Shown piece by piece: positions 36,805 through 45,140 of a stretch of DNA of 64,000 bases; position 1 is the stretch's first letter, and the number at the start of each line of letters is the position of its first letter. The position numbers were made by a program, and so were the translations under genes. The DNA lies in the NCBI RefSeq assembly GCF_002836475.1, contig NZ_PJBJ01000028.1, forward strand, positions 1 to 64,000, read 5' to 3'. The notes beneath the pieces are model-generated. The model saw nothing but the letters and a program-made list of their open reading frames with translations. It did not search any database and was not told where the DNA came from. The DNA is from Flavobacterium sp. ALD4. GTDB lineage: Bacteria > Bacteroidota > Bacteroidia > Flavobacteriales > Flavobacteriaceae.

Positions 36805-37404
36805 TTGAGCGAAACCTTAGCAAGATATATCCCGGAACACGCTGTGAAACCAGTTTTTGAACTCATCGTTGTCAATCAAGTCCATCTTAAGATTGTCAAT
36901 GAGAGGCAAACGCGTCATGGAGATTATCGAAAAGGACTCAACGGAAAACATGAAATAACGGTTAATTCAAATCTCAATAAATATAAGTTTTTGATTACCT
37001 TGATTCATGAGATTTCTCATTTGGTTGCTTTTGAGAAATTTGGAAGAAAAATCAAGCCTCATGGTAATGAGTGGAAATATTCTTTTCAACGGTTAATGAT
37101 TCCTTTCATACGCCCAGAAATTTTCCCAAGTCAATTGTTGCCTTTATTGGCGCGTCATTTCAAAAACCCAACTGCTAGCAGTGATACGGATACGACTTTA
37201 TCGCTTGCACTAAAGCAGTTTGATGCACAAAATGATAAAAATTATATGTTTGAGATTCCATACGGCAGTGTTTTCAGAATTGAAAACGGAAAAATTTTCA
37301 AGAAAATAGCTGTGCGGGTCAAACGTTTTGAATGTCTCGAAGTGAGCTCCGGAAAAATGTATCTTTTTAATCCAAATGCTGAGGTGGAACTGCTGCCAAA
37401 TTAG
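36805..37404 (+). CDS. SprT-like zinc metalloprotein
   Basis: This 199-aa protein probably starts at TTG 36805 (MSETLARYIPEHAV). The in-frame ATG at 36712 would force translation of the AATTCCA repeats and of the SDR 3' end. The zinc motif is HEISH in LITLIHEISHLVAFEKFG, followed by KPHGNEWKYSFQRLM, as in SprT domains. A C-terminal domain (FRIENGKIFKKIAVRVKRF) is common in Bacteroidota homologues. Function is inferred as a metallopeptidase or nucleic-acid-associated protein. Confidence 0.8.
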   Translation: MSETLARYIPEHAVKPVFELIVVNQVHLKIVNERQTRHGDYRKGLNGKHEITVNSNLNKYKFLITLIHEISHLVAFEKFGRKIKPHGNEWKYSFQRLMIPFIRPEIFPSQLLPLLARHFKNPTASSDTDTTLSLALKQFDAQNDKNYMFEIPYGSVFRIENGKIFKKIAVRVKRFECLEVSSGKMYLFNPNAEVELLPN

Positions 37405-37412
37405 TTACAAAT

Positions 37413-37451
37413 CAAAAAAAGCACAGTCATAAAGAGGATGTGCTTTTTTTG
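37413..37451 (+). terminator. Terminator after the SprT-like gene
   Basis: CAAAAAAAGCACA pairs with TGTGCTTTTTTTG, a 13-bp perfect stem starting 8 nt after the stop. Confidence 0.85.
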
Positions 37452-37484
37452 TTTTATTACGAAAATGAAAAGTCGTTTATAGCC

Positions 37485-37575
37485 CGGTAGCAGTGAAAAT
37501 CCTTTTATCCTGAATTTATTTCAGGATAAAAGATTGAAGCGGATAGCGAGAGGAATAGTAATTGTGAAAACAGCT
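37485..37575. repeat. Flavobacterial-type intergenic element with hairpin
   Basis: A perfect 13-bp inverted repeat (CTTTTATCCTGAA at 37502-37514, TTCAGGATAAAAG at 37520-37532) lies upstream of ATTGAAGCGGATAGCGAGAG. The GC-richer tail stands out from its surroundings, and the TAAAAGAT...ATAGCG pattern loosely recurs near 9356-9375. It may be a dispersed element or the terminator of the convergent ABC gene. Confidence 0.5.
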
Positions 37576-37591
37576 ATTTCTGCTCGTAAAT

Positions 37592-38353
37592 TTACTCTTT
37601 CAAATACGCTTCTCTTACTTTCTTGAATAAATTAGAAGAATAAACGAAGTCTACAACTGCTTGATTGTCTGTCTTGAAAATTTCTTCTTTCGTTCCTTCC
37701 CAAGCTTTTAATCCGTCTTTAAGAAACAAGATGCGTTCCCCAATTTCCATTACGGAGTTCATATCGTGGGTGTTAATTACGGTAGTGATATCGTATTCTT
37801 CGGTGATTTCTTTGATTAAATTATCGATTAATATAGCGGTATTTGGGTCTAACCCAGAATTTGGTTCGTCGCAAAACAAGTATTTTGGCTTGTTAACAAT
37901 CGCACGAGCAATTGCAACACGTTTTTGCATTCCTCCAGAAATTTGAGAAGGTAGTTTGTCATGTGCGTCTGTTAATGCAACTCTTTCTAGTACAAAGTCA
38001 ACGCGTTCTTTTATTTTAGCTTTGTTGTCGGTCGTAAACATTCTTAATGGAAAAGCTACATTTTCGGCTACTGTCATAGAATCAAATAAAGCGCTTCCTT
38101 GAAAAACCATACCGATTTCAGTTCTTAGTTCTCTTTTTTTATCAGGTTCAATTTCTGAATAGACCCTCCCGTCAAAACAAATTTTACCGGATTCGGGGGT
38201 ATGTATTCCTAAAAGACTTTTTAGTAAGACTGTTTTACCTGATCCACTTTGTCCAATAATTAGATTCGTTTTACCAGTTTCAAAAACAGTTGAGATGCCT
38301 TTGAGAATCATGCTGTCTCCAAATGATTTTTGTATGTCTTTTATTTCTATCAT
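37592..38353 (-). CDS. ABC transporter ATP-binding protein (MlaF-like)
   Basis: This 253-aa protein starts at MIEIKDIQKSFGD, and its ATG overlaps the permease stop (ATGA). It has Walker A GQSGSGKT (34-41), the signature QISGGMQKR, Walker B YLFCDEPNSGLDP and a His switch INTHDM. It is closest to MlaF-type ATPases, which drive phospholipid transport between the membranes with the MlaE permease. The MlaD substrate-binding protein is not directly adjacent. Confidence 0.9.
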   Translation of the reverse strand: MIEIKDIQKSFGDSMILKGISTVFETGKTNLIIGQSGSGKTVLLKSLLGIHTPESGKICFDGRVYSEIEPDKKRELRTEIGMVFQGSALFDSMTVAENVAFPLRMFTTDNKAKIKERVDFVLERVALTDAHDKLPSQISGGMQKRVAIARAIVNKPKYLFCDEPNSGLDPNTAILIDNLIKEITEEYDITTVINTHDMNSVMEIGERILFLKDGLKAWEGTKEEIFKTDNQAVVDFVYSSNLFKKVREAYLKE

Positions 38354-39099
38354 GATCCCAGTAACAATTGTGTTAATATATAATTGAATAGTATTATGGA
38401 GACCGACGTCCAAACAAAGGCAACTGTACTTGCTTTTCCTACTTCCAGTGCTCCACCTTTCATGTAGTAACCATGAAAAGAGGGTATGGTTGCTAGTAAC
38501 ATTGCGAAAATTAAGGTCTTTAAAAAAGCATAAAAAATATGAAAGGGAATGAAATCCATTTGGGCACCATTGATAAATTCAGCACTAGAAGTAAATCCTC
38601 CATAGACACCTGCCATCCAGCCTCCTAAGATCCCTAAAAACATACTAATACCAATTACAAACGGATATAGCAGCAAGGCGATAATTTTTGGAAAAACCAA
38701 GTAATTCAATGCGTTAACACCCATAACTTCCAGTGCGTCGATTTGCTCTGTAACACGCATGGTACCGATACTCGAAGTGATGAAGGAACCCATTTTTCCT
38801 GCCATAATCACAGAGATAAATGTAGGAGCAAACTCCAGTATTACTGATTGTCGTGTGGCAAAACCAATAAGGTACTTGGGGATTAAGGGATTGGTAAGGT
38901 TTAGTGCTGTTTGAATCGCTACCACGCCTCCAACAAAGAAAGAAATGAAGGCTACGATCCCTAGGGAATCGATAATTAAGTCGTCAATTTCTTTAAAGAT
39001 TAATTTTTTCATAACAGACCATTTGGTTTGTTTGATAAAAATTTCTCTAAGCATCAGACAGTATCTGCCTATTTGCGTTATGTATCTAATGAGCATCAT
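38350..39099 (-). CDS. MlaE family lipid ABC transporter permease
   Basis: This 249-aa integral membrane protein has about five hydrophobic helices. The MlaE signature regions are present: FFVGGVVAIQTALNL, ILEFAPTFISVIMAGKMG, IGTMRVTEQIDALEVMGVNA and YYMKGGALEVGKASTVAFV. It pairs with the overlapping MlaF-like ATPase. It is part of the minus-strand run downstream of the GT2 gene (87-nt gap). Confidence 0.92.
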   Translation of the reverse strand: MMLIRYITQIGRYCLMLREIFIKQTKWSVMKKLIFKEIDDLIIDSLGIVAFISFFVGGVVAIQTALNLTNPLIPKYLIGFATRQSVILEFAPTFISVIMAGKMGSFITSSIGTMRVTEQIDALEVMGVNALNYLVFPKIIALLLYPFVIGISMFLGILGGWMAGVYGGFTSSAEFINGAQMDFIPFHIFYAFLKTLIFAMLLATIPSFHGYYMKGGALEVGKASTVAFVWTSVSIILFNYILTQLLLGS

Positions 39100-39186
39100 A
39101 TGTTTACAAATATGGGCTAAATTAAGGATTAGTAGCCGGTTTACAGGTTGGAGTTTGTAGTTTTTTAAAAATAACGAAAATTCAAA

Positions 39187-40038
39187 TTAGTTAAAAAGTT
39201 TTTCTTTCATTTTCTCAATGCGATACTCTCTTATGAATTTGGCTTGCGCTTGGGTTACTAATAAAGGGGTTTTGGCTGTTTTAGCCTTCAGAAAGCCTTG
39301 TATATAGTCAAAAAACAACAATGGTTTCTTTTTCAGAAAAGACAATTTAGCCGAAGCTATTGCCGCAATTATAAATCCGTAGCCTAAAGTGTAAAATGCT
39401 TCACCTTGTTTGTAACGTGCTGTTTTGTTGTAATTGGCTCCAGTTGGTTTTAGATGTTTTACTATTAGAGAAGCATCGGTAACTACTTTCCATCCATAGA
39501 ATTTAGATAGTAATTCGTCCACAGTATCCCATCCCATTGCGGCTTTTAATCCGCCAATTTGTTTAAAACAGGCTTTGCGATACGCTTTAAAAGCGCCACG
39601 AATATGGTCTTTGTCTGTCAAGTTCTCCAAAATCCAATCTCCGTTTTTCTCTATGTAAGCAAATCCACCGGCCATTCCTGTCGTTGGGTTTTCTTCGAAA
39701 TGTTGAACAATCGTTTCAAAATAATTGTCCGGTAAAATAAGGTCGGCATCTAGTTTTACAATGATGTCGTAATTGTCGTCCAAGGTTTCAAATCCTTTTT
39801 GAAAAGCCTGAATGACTTTGCTTCCAGGTAAATGAACGGCACTTGATGTTTTTTCTACTAATGAGATAAACGGATTGTCTTTGGCGAAAGCCAGAACAAT
39901 TTCTGCAGTTTTATCAGTTGAATTATCATTAACTACAACTACTTTTGAAGGTAAATGGGTTTGAGAAATCAAAGATTGTAAGGTTAAAGAAATAAATGCT
40001 TCTTCATTATGTGCCGGTATAACTATATAGTAATTCAT
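39187..40038 (-). CDS. Glycosyltransferase family 2
   Basis: This 283-aa protein has the GT2 start YYIVIPAHNEEAFI, VVVNDNSTDKT, and the metal-binding DXD at KLDADLILP. A later GMAGGFAYI and MGWDTVDELLS stretch matches the acceptor side. A C-terminal hydrophobic stretch, YGFIIAAIASAKLSF, suggests membrane association. It probably glycosylates a lipid or surface glycan. It lies between a methyltransferase and the lipid ABC transporter genes. Confidence 0.88.
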   Translation of the reverse strand: MNYYIVIPAHNEEAFISLTLQSLISQTHLPSKVVVVNDNSTDKTAEIVLAFAKDNPFISLVEKTSSAVHLPGSKVIQAFQKGFETLDDNYDIIVKLDADLILPDNYFETIVQHFEENPTTGMAGGFAYIEKNGDWILENLTDKDHIRGAFKAYRKACFKQIGGLKAAMGWDTVDELLSKFYGWKVVTDASLIVKHLKPTGANYNKTARYKQGEAFYTLGYGFIIAAIASAKLSFLKKKPLLFFDYIQGFLKAKTAKTPLLVTQAQAKFIREYRIEKMKEKLFN

Positions 40039-40118
40039 GTTTTTTTGAATAAAATTCCAATTTTTGAAATTCTAAATTGGAGTAAGTTTGAATTAGGTAT
40101 TTATTTTGGAATTTGCGT

Positions 40119-40640
40119 TTAGGCTCTTTCCGCATAAACAATATAATATCTATTAGTAAAGTAACGCAATAAAGGACGGATGCCAATTTTCTTAACGGGA
40201 TTAGTCCATTTTTGGCGATCAATGATTTTCCAACCTGTTTTTTCCAACAGCCAGTCTAATTGCCAATCTTCAAATTCATGATAATGCCTGTCCCACATGT
40301 CCGTTTTACTTCGATAGGCAGGGGAGAACCACAAGCACATCGGAATAGAAATGAAAAGTTTATCTGATTTTATTTCGCTTAAAATGGTGTAGGGATTCAA
40401 TAAATGTTCGAAGATTTCAAAAGCGGTAACAACATCTTGTTTTTCTGATGAAAATACGGATTGATTGTTATCTAAATCTTCGCCCGATGTGTTTGTAACC
40501 GAAAAACCTTCTTCTTTCATTATTTTTGAAAAGGGGTTTTCGACACCTAAGTCTAAAATGGTTTCAGAAGGTGAGATGTGTTTATTTAAAAATTCTAAAG
40601 TATGTTTGAATCTTTTATTGGGAAACGTTTTTTCGTACAT
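40119..40640 (-). CDS. Class I SAM-dependent methyltransferase
   Basis: This 173-aa protein has SAM-binding motif I ETILDLGVENPFS and the later VVTAFEIFEHLLNP, typical of small class I methyltransferases. The acceptor is unknown. The start at 40640 (MYEKTFPNKRF) is preferred over ATG 40646, because the latter lies inside a dispersed repeat (CATTGCGAGGAACGAAGCAATC). It lies 80 nt before the GT2 gene. Confidence 0.82.
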   Translation of the reverse strand: MYEKTFPNKRFKHTLEFLNKHISPSETILDLGVENPFSKIMKEEGFSVTNTSGEDLDNNQSVFSSEKQDVVTAFEIFEHLLNPYTILSEIKSDKLFISIPMCLWFSPAYRSKTDMWDRHYHEFEDWQLDWLLEKTGWKIIDRQKWTNPVKKIGIRPLLRYFTNRYYIVYAERA

Positions 40641-40642
40641 AG

Positions 40643-40665
40643 TCATTGCGAGGAACGAAGCAATC
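40643..40665. repeat. Dispersed repeat TCATTGCGAGGAACG...
   Basis: The 23-bp string with ATTGC/GCAAT arms around GAGGAACGAA is one I recognise as recurring between genes in many bacterial genomes, including Bacteroidota. Here it sits immediately upstream of, and partly overlaps, the possible first ATG of the methyltransferase gene. Only one copy was found in this window. Confidence 0.6.
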
Positions 40666-40746
40666 TTTCGTTCATTATGGTTTATAAAAGTTCAAAGATA
40701 CAAACATATGGCTCTTATTTCACAGATTCGTGGTGTAGATAGAATC

Positions 40747-40773
40747 GAAAAAACCATACTTCAAAAGTATGGT
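40747..40773 (-). terminator. Terminator of the ketoacyl synthase III gene
   Basis: ACCATACTT/AAGTATGGT stem with a 3-nt loop is followed by T6 on the minus strand. Confidence 0.75.
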
Positions 40774-40808
40774 CTTGTATTGTAAAGCTAGATTAGATTC
40801 TATAAAAC

Positions 40809-41870
40809 TTAATATCTGTAAACAAATGCATTGACATTCATTCCTCCTCCAACAGAAGCAAATAGTAGAACATCCCCTTTGTTGATTTTTTGGTCTTTTA
40901 TTTGATCTCTAATTAATAAATCAAAGAGGGTAGGTACTGTGGCGACGCTGCTATTTCCTAATTCATGAATGCTCATGGGCATAATGTCTTGAGGAACTGG
41001 TCTGTCATACAATTTATAGAATCGTTGGATGATTGCTTCATCCATTTTCTCGTTAGCTTGATGGATAAGAATTTTTTTGACATCATCTATGGCAATACCA
41101 CTTTTGTCTAAACAGCTTTTCATCGCGGCAGGAACCGTAGTTAATGCAAATTCATAAATTTTACGACCATGCATTTTGATATAGCGAGTATCGGGGTCTA
41201 ATTCTGGGTTGTATGATTTTCCAAAAAATAAATAGTTAGCTTCATCCATGGCATAAGTGCCACTTTCATAGGAAAGTAATCCAGTTTCATCGTCATCGGA
41301 AGCTTCTATAATGGAAGCGCCGGCACCATCTGAATAGATCATTGAATCTCTATCATGGTCATCTACCACTCTTGATAAGGTTTCAGAACCAATAACCAAA
41401 CAACGTTTGGCCATCCCTGATTTGATGTAAGCATTTGCTTGAAGCACGCCTTCGATCCATCCTGGGCATCCAAAAAGGATATCATAGGCAACACACTTTG
41501 GATTCTTTATTTGTAATTTATGTTTGACACGGGTAGCCAAGCTTGGAAGTGTATCTGATTGCGTAGTACCATGGTTTACGTCCCCAAAATTGTGCGCAAA
41601 AATAATATAATCAATAGTTTCGGGGTCAATAGCTGCATTTTCTATAGCTTTTTTGGATGCCAAAAACGCTAAGTCCGAAGAGTTTAAATTGTCATCAGCA
41701 TAGCGCCTATGCTCAATTCCGGTTATGCTTTTAAATTTTTTGATGACCACATCATTCGGGTAACCAAAAGTTGTACCATCTTCATTTAAAAAAACGTGAT
41801 TGCTAAAGTCTATATTACTTACTTTTTTCTCAGGAATGTAACTTCCTATTCCAGTTATTTTTATTTTCAT
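40809..41870 (-). CDS. 3-oxoacyl-ACP synthase III family protein
   Basis: This 353-aa thiolase-fold enzyme starts at MKIKITGIGSYIPEKKVS; five upstream codons were not chosen. The catalytic triad is complete: Cys135 in LFGCPGWIEG, His270 in ILIHQANEKM and Asn306 in ELGNSSVATVPT. FabH starts fatty-acid synthesis, but KASIII homologues also make head groups and specialised lipids. The neighbours here (methyltransferase, GT2, lipid ABC transporter) rather than fab genes leave room for a specialised role. Confidence 0.88.
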   Translation of the reverse strand: MKIKITGIGSYIPEKKVSNIDFSNHVFLNEDGTTFGYPNDVVIKKFKSITGIEHRRYADDNLNSSDLAFLASKKAIENAAIDPETIDYIIFAHNFGDVNHGTTQSDTLPSLATRVKHKLQIKNPKCVAYDILFGCPGWIEGVLQANAYIKSGMAKRCLVIGSETLSRVVDDHDRDSMIYSDGAGASIIEASDDDETGLLSYESGTYAMDEANYLFFGKSYNPELDPDTRYIKMHGRKIYEFALTTVPAAMKSCLDKSGIAIDDVKKILIHQANEKMDEAIIQRFYKLYDRPVPQDIMPMSIHELGNSSVATVPTLFDLLIRDQIKDQKINKGDVLLFASVGGGMNVNAFVYRY

Positions 41871-42106
41871 CGGTATGTTTTCCAAAAAATTTATGCTAAT
41901 TTAATAATAAAAATTTGATTATAGCTATGTTATTTACTATGCATGCATATAATTATCAAATATTAATTATTTGGCCAATTTACTGATGATTTTTGAACAA
42001 TTATTCGAAAACACTTTAGTTTTTTAGTTTTGGTTCTTAGTGATGGAATCCTGTCTTTTTTGATTTAAACAGTTTTTTAATTGTTTAGAGCCAGAAAATA
42101 AAGCAA

Positions 42107-42138
42107 AAAAAATGCCTCGATAGTGTCGAGGCATTTTA
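42107..42138 (-). terminator. gcvP terminator
   Basis: AAATGCCTCGA/TCGAGGCATTT stem with a 5-nt loop is followed by T8 on the minus strand, 23 nt after the gcvP stop. Confidence 0.88.
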
Positions 42139-42160
42139 TAGTAATTTGTAGTAGTAAATA

Positions 42161-45004
42161 CTACATATAAGCTTCAATAGGAGCACAGCTGCAAATTAAA
42201 TTTCTATCTCCGTACGTCTCGTCTACTCGACGAACACTTGGCCAGAATTTATTAGCTGCAACATAGTCTAATGGGTAAGCCGCTTTTTCTCTTGAATAAG
42301 GTAATACCCAAGTATCAGCAGTTAACATAGCTAAGGTATGGGGAGCGTTTTTTAATATGTTATTTGGTTCGTCAGTTAACGATGCTTCAATCTCTTTGCG
42401 AATTGAAATCATAGCATCACAAAAACGATCTAATTCAGCAACGTCTTCAGATTCAGTTGGTTCAATCATTAAAGTTCCTGCAACTGGAAACGAAACCGTT
42501 GGAGCATGAAAACCATAATCCATTAAGCGTTTCGCAATATCTACTACTTCAATCCCTTTTTCTTTGAAACTTCTACAATCTAAAATCATTTCGTGAGCTG
42601 CTCTTCCTGTTTCGCCAGTATACAAAATAGGATAATGTTCTTCTAAACGTGCTTTCATATAATTTGCATTTAGAATAGCGTATTTAGTTGCATCTGTAAT
42701 TCCTTCAGAACCTAGCATACAAATGTATCCATAAGAAATTAAACAAACTAAGGCAGAGCCATAAGGAGCGCCAGAAATAGCGGTAATTGCTTTTTCACCT
42801 CCTACTTGTACTAATGGATTACTTGGTAAAAACGGGACTAATTTCTCGTTTACACAAATTGGCCCAACACCCGGACCACCACCGCCATGAGGAATAGCGA
42901 AAGTTTTGTGTAAGTTCAAGTGACATACATCAGCGCCAATAGTTGCAGGATTAGTTAATCCCACTTGTGCATTCATATTCGCACCGTCCATGTACACTAA
43001 ACCTCCATTGTCGTGGATGATTTGAGTAATTTCTCTAATGGCACTTTCAAAAACACCATGTGTAGAGGGGTAAGTTATCATTAAACAAGACAGTTGGTCT
43101 TTATACTGTATCGCTTTTTCTCTTACATCTTCTACATCTATATTACCGTTTTCCATCGTTTTAGTAACGATAATTTTCATTCCGGCCATCGCAGCCGAAG
43201 CTGGATTTGTTCCGTGAGCGGAAGCAGGAATCAAACATATTTTTCTTTGATCATCGCCTCTCGATAGGTGATACGCTCTAATGGTCATTAAACCAGCATA
43301 TTCTCCTTGTGCACCAGAGTTTGGTTGTAGCGTTGTGCCTGCAAAACCTGTGATCACATTTAATTGATGTTCTAACTTTTTAAGCATCGTCGTGTAGCCT
43401 TTCACCTGATCTAATGGAGCGAATGGGTGAATAGAATTCCAGTAAGGCATACTTAAAGGCAACATTTCTGCTGCTGCGTTCAATTTCATTGTACAAGAAC
43501 CCAAGGCAATCATCGAGTGTGTCAATGATAAATCTTTACGTTCTAATCTTTTGATGTAACGCATCAAGCTGGTTTCAGAATGATGGTTATTGAACACGTC
43601 ATGCAATAAAAAATCAGATGTTCTGGATAAGTGAGTTGGATAGTTATTTTCTGCTGTATATTCATTTACTACAAAAGCTTCTTTCTCTAAGGCTTCTGCA
43701 AAAACAGCAATTACCCCGTCAATGTCTGTAAGTAAAGTCGTTTCGTTTAACGAGATAGAAATCGTTGCATCATCGATATAAAAGAAATTAATTTCATTCT
43801 TTTCTGCAATTGCTCTAATCTTTTTAGCATCTGTTTTTACAACAATAGTATCGAAAAAGGCAGTGTTGGTTTGATAAACGCCTAATTTATTTAAAGCATC
43901 TGCTAGAGTAGAAGCCATTCCGTGTACTTTATCGGCAATATATTTCAATCCTTTTGGTCCGTGATACACAGCAAACATTCCTGCCATCACAGATAATAAA
44001 ACCTGTGCAGTACAAATGTTAGATGTCGCTTTCTCACGTTTGATATGTTGTTCACGTGTTTGTAACGCCATACGCAACGCACGATTTCCATTAGCATCTT
44101 GTGATACACCAATGATTCTTCCTGGCATGGAACGCTTGTACTCTTCCTTTGTAGCAAAATAAGCGGCGTGTGGCCCACCGTAACCCATTGGGATTCCAAA
44201 ACGCTGTGTTGTTCCCACAACTACTGCAGCCCCTATTTCACCGGGAGGAGTTAATTTCACTAGTGATAAAATATCTGCAGCCACAGCCACTTTTATTTCA
44301 TTATCAGCTGCTTTTTTAATAAATTCGGCATAGTCATAAACTTGACCGTGTTTTCCTGGATATTGAAGTATGGCTCCGAAAAATTCTTTTGAAAAATCAA
44401 ACTCTTGGTGGTTTCCAATAACTAACTCTACTCCGATAGGTGCAGAACGAGTTTGTAAAACGGATAAAGTCTGTGGTAGTATTTCTTCAGAAACGAAGAA
44501 CTTATTTACATTGCTTTTCTTTTGATCTCTGGAACGAACATCAAACAATAAAGCCATTGCTTCCGCAGCGGCAGTACTTTCGTCGAGTAAGGATGCATTG
44601 GCAATTTCCATTCCGGTTAACTCAATAACCATAGTTTGGAAATTCAAAATGGCTTCTAATCTTCCCTGTGCAATTTCTGCTTGGTACGGGGTGTAAGCTG
44701 TGTACCAACTCGGGTTTTCAAAAATATTTCTTTGAATTGCCGCCGGAACAACTGTTGGGTGATAACCCAAGCCGATATACGATTTGTAAACCTTGTTAGT
44801 CCGACCTAATAATCTGATGTGATTTGCAAATTCGTATTCAGTCATAATATGCTCCAATTCCAAAGGGTTTTTTAACCGAATGTCAGCTGGAATAGTCTCG
44901 TTAATTAGTTGGTCTAAAGATTCAACACCTATAGTTTCTAACATTTTAGGCAAATCGTGATCTCTTGGTCCTAAGTGTCTTAAAGCAAATGAGTCTGTTT
45001 TCAT
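42161..45004 (-). CDS. gcvP: Glycine decarboxylase (P protein)
   Basis: This 947-aa PLP enzyme of the glycine cleavage system decarboxylates glycine and passes aminomethyl to lipoylated GcvH. It is the fused one-chain form. The N-terminal half starts FALRHLGPRDHDLPKML and has YTPYQAEIAQGRLE. The C-terminal half has the PLP lysine in NLHKTFAIPHGGGGPG (near residue 697) and SAHGTNPASAAMAGM. It is monocistronic; the other gcv genes are elsewhere. A TATTTTTG box lies 34 nt upstream. Confidence 0.96.
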   Translation of the reverse strand: MKTDSFALRHLGPRDHDLPKMLETIGVESLDQLINETIPADIRLKNPLELEHIMTEYEFANHIRLLGRTNKVYKSYIGLGYHPTVVPAAIQRNIFENPSWYTAYTPYQAEIAQGRLEAILNFQTMVIELTGMEIANASLLDESTAAAEAMALLFDVRSRDQKKSNVNKFFVSEEILPQTLSVLQTRSAPIGVELVIGNHQEFDFSKEFFGAILQYPGKHGQVYDYAEFIKKAADNEIKVAVAADILSLVKLTPPGEIGAAVVVGTTQRFGIPMGYGGPHAAYFATKEEYKRSMPGRIIGVSQDANGNRALRMALQTREQHIKREKATSNICTAQVLLSVMAGMFAVYHGPKGLKYIADKVHGMASTLADALNKLGVYQTNTAFFDTIVVKTDAKKIRAIAEKNEINFFYIDDATISISLNETTLLTDIDGVIAVFAEALEKEAFVVNEYTAENNYPTHLSRTSDFLLHDVFNNHHSETSLMRYIKRLERKDLSLTHSMIALGSCTMKLNAAAEMLPLSMPYWNSIHPFAPLDQVKGYTTMLKKLEHQLNVITGFAGTTLQPNSGAQGEYAGLMTIRAYHLSRGDDQRKICLIPASAHGTNPASAAMAGMKIIVTKTMENGNIDVEDVREKAIQYKDQLSCLMITYPSTHGVFESAIREITQIIHDNGGLVYMDGANMNAQVGLTNPATIGADVCHLNLHKTFAIPHGGGGPGVGPICVNEKLVPFLPSNPLVQVGGEKAITAISGAPYGSALVCLISYGYICMLGSEGITDATKYAILNANYMKARLEEHYPILYTGETGRAAHEMILDCRSFKEKGIEVVDIAKRLMDYGFHAPTVSFPVAGTLMIEPTESEDVAELDRFCDAMISIRKEIEASLTDEPNNILKNAPHTLAMLTADTWVLPYSREKAAYPLDYVAANKFWPSVRRVDETYGDRNLICSCAPIEAYM

Positions 45005-45037
45005 GTAAGTGTAGTAATGTTGTGTTTTTTAGTTGTG

Positions 45038-45045
45038 CAAAAATA
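45038..45045 (-). promoter_or_regulatory. Putative -7 box (TATTTTTG) for gcvP
   Basis: It is a TAnnTTTG match giving a leader of about 28 nt, divergent from the box at 45129-45136. Confidence 0.45.
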
Positions 45046-45128
45046 AGTATTATAAACAATCTAATTCGGTTTTTAGACTGATTTTTTATCAAATTTTCAA
45101 CTAAATGCTGTATTTGTTCGTAATTGAT

Positions 45129-45136
45129 TAATTTTG
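45129..45136 (+). promoter_or_regulatory. Putative -7 box (TAATTTTG) 5 nt before the UbiA-like gene
   Basis: The final G at 45136 lies 5 nt before ATG 45141, the same spacing seen at anmK, the SDR gene and the TPR gene. Confidence 0.5.
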
Positions 45137-45140
45137 TTTA

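Noticed and set aside
45005..45140. Glycine riboswitch upstream of gcvP
   Set aside because: The 136-bp divergent gap is AT-rich, short and lacks a recognisable aptamer structure.
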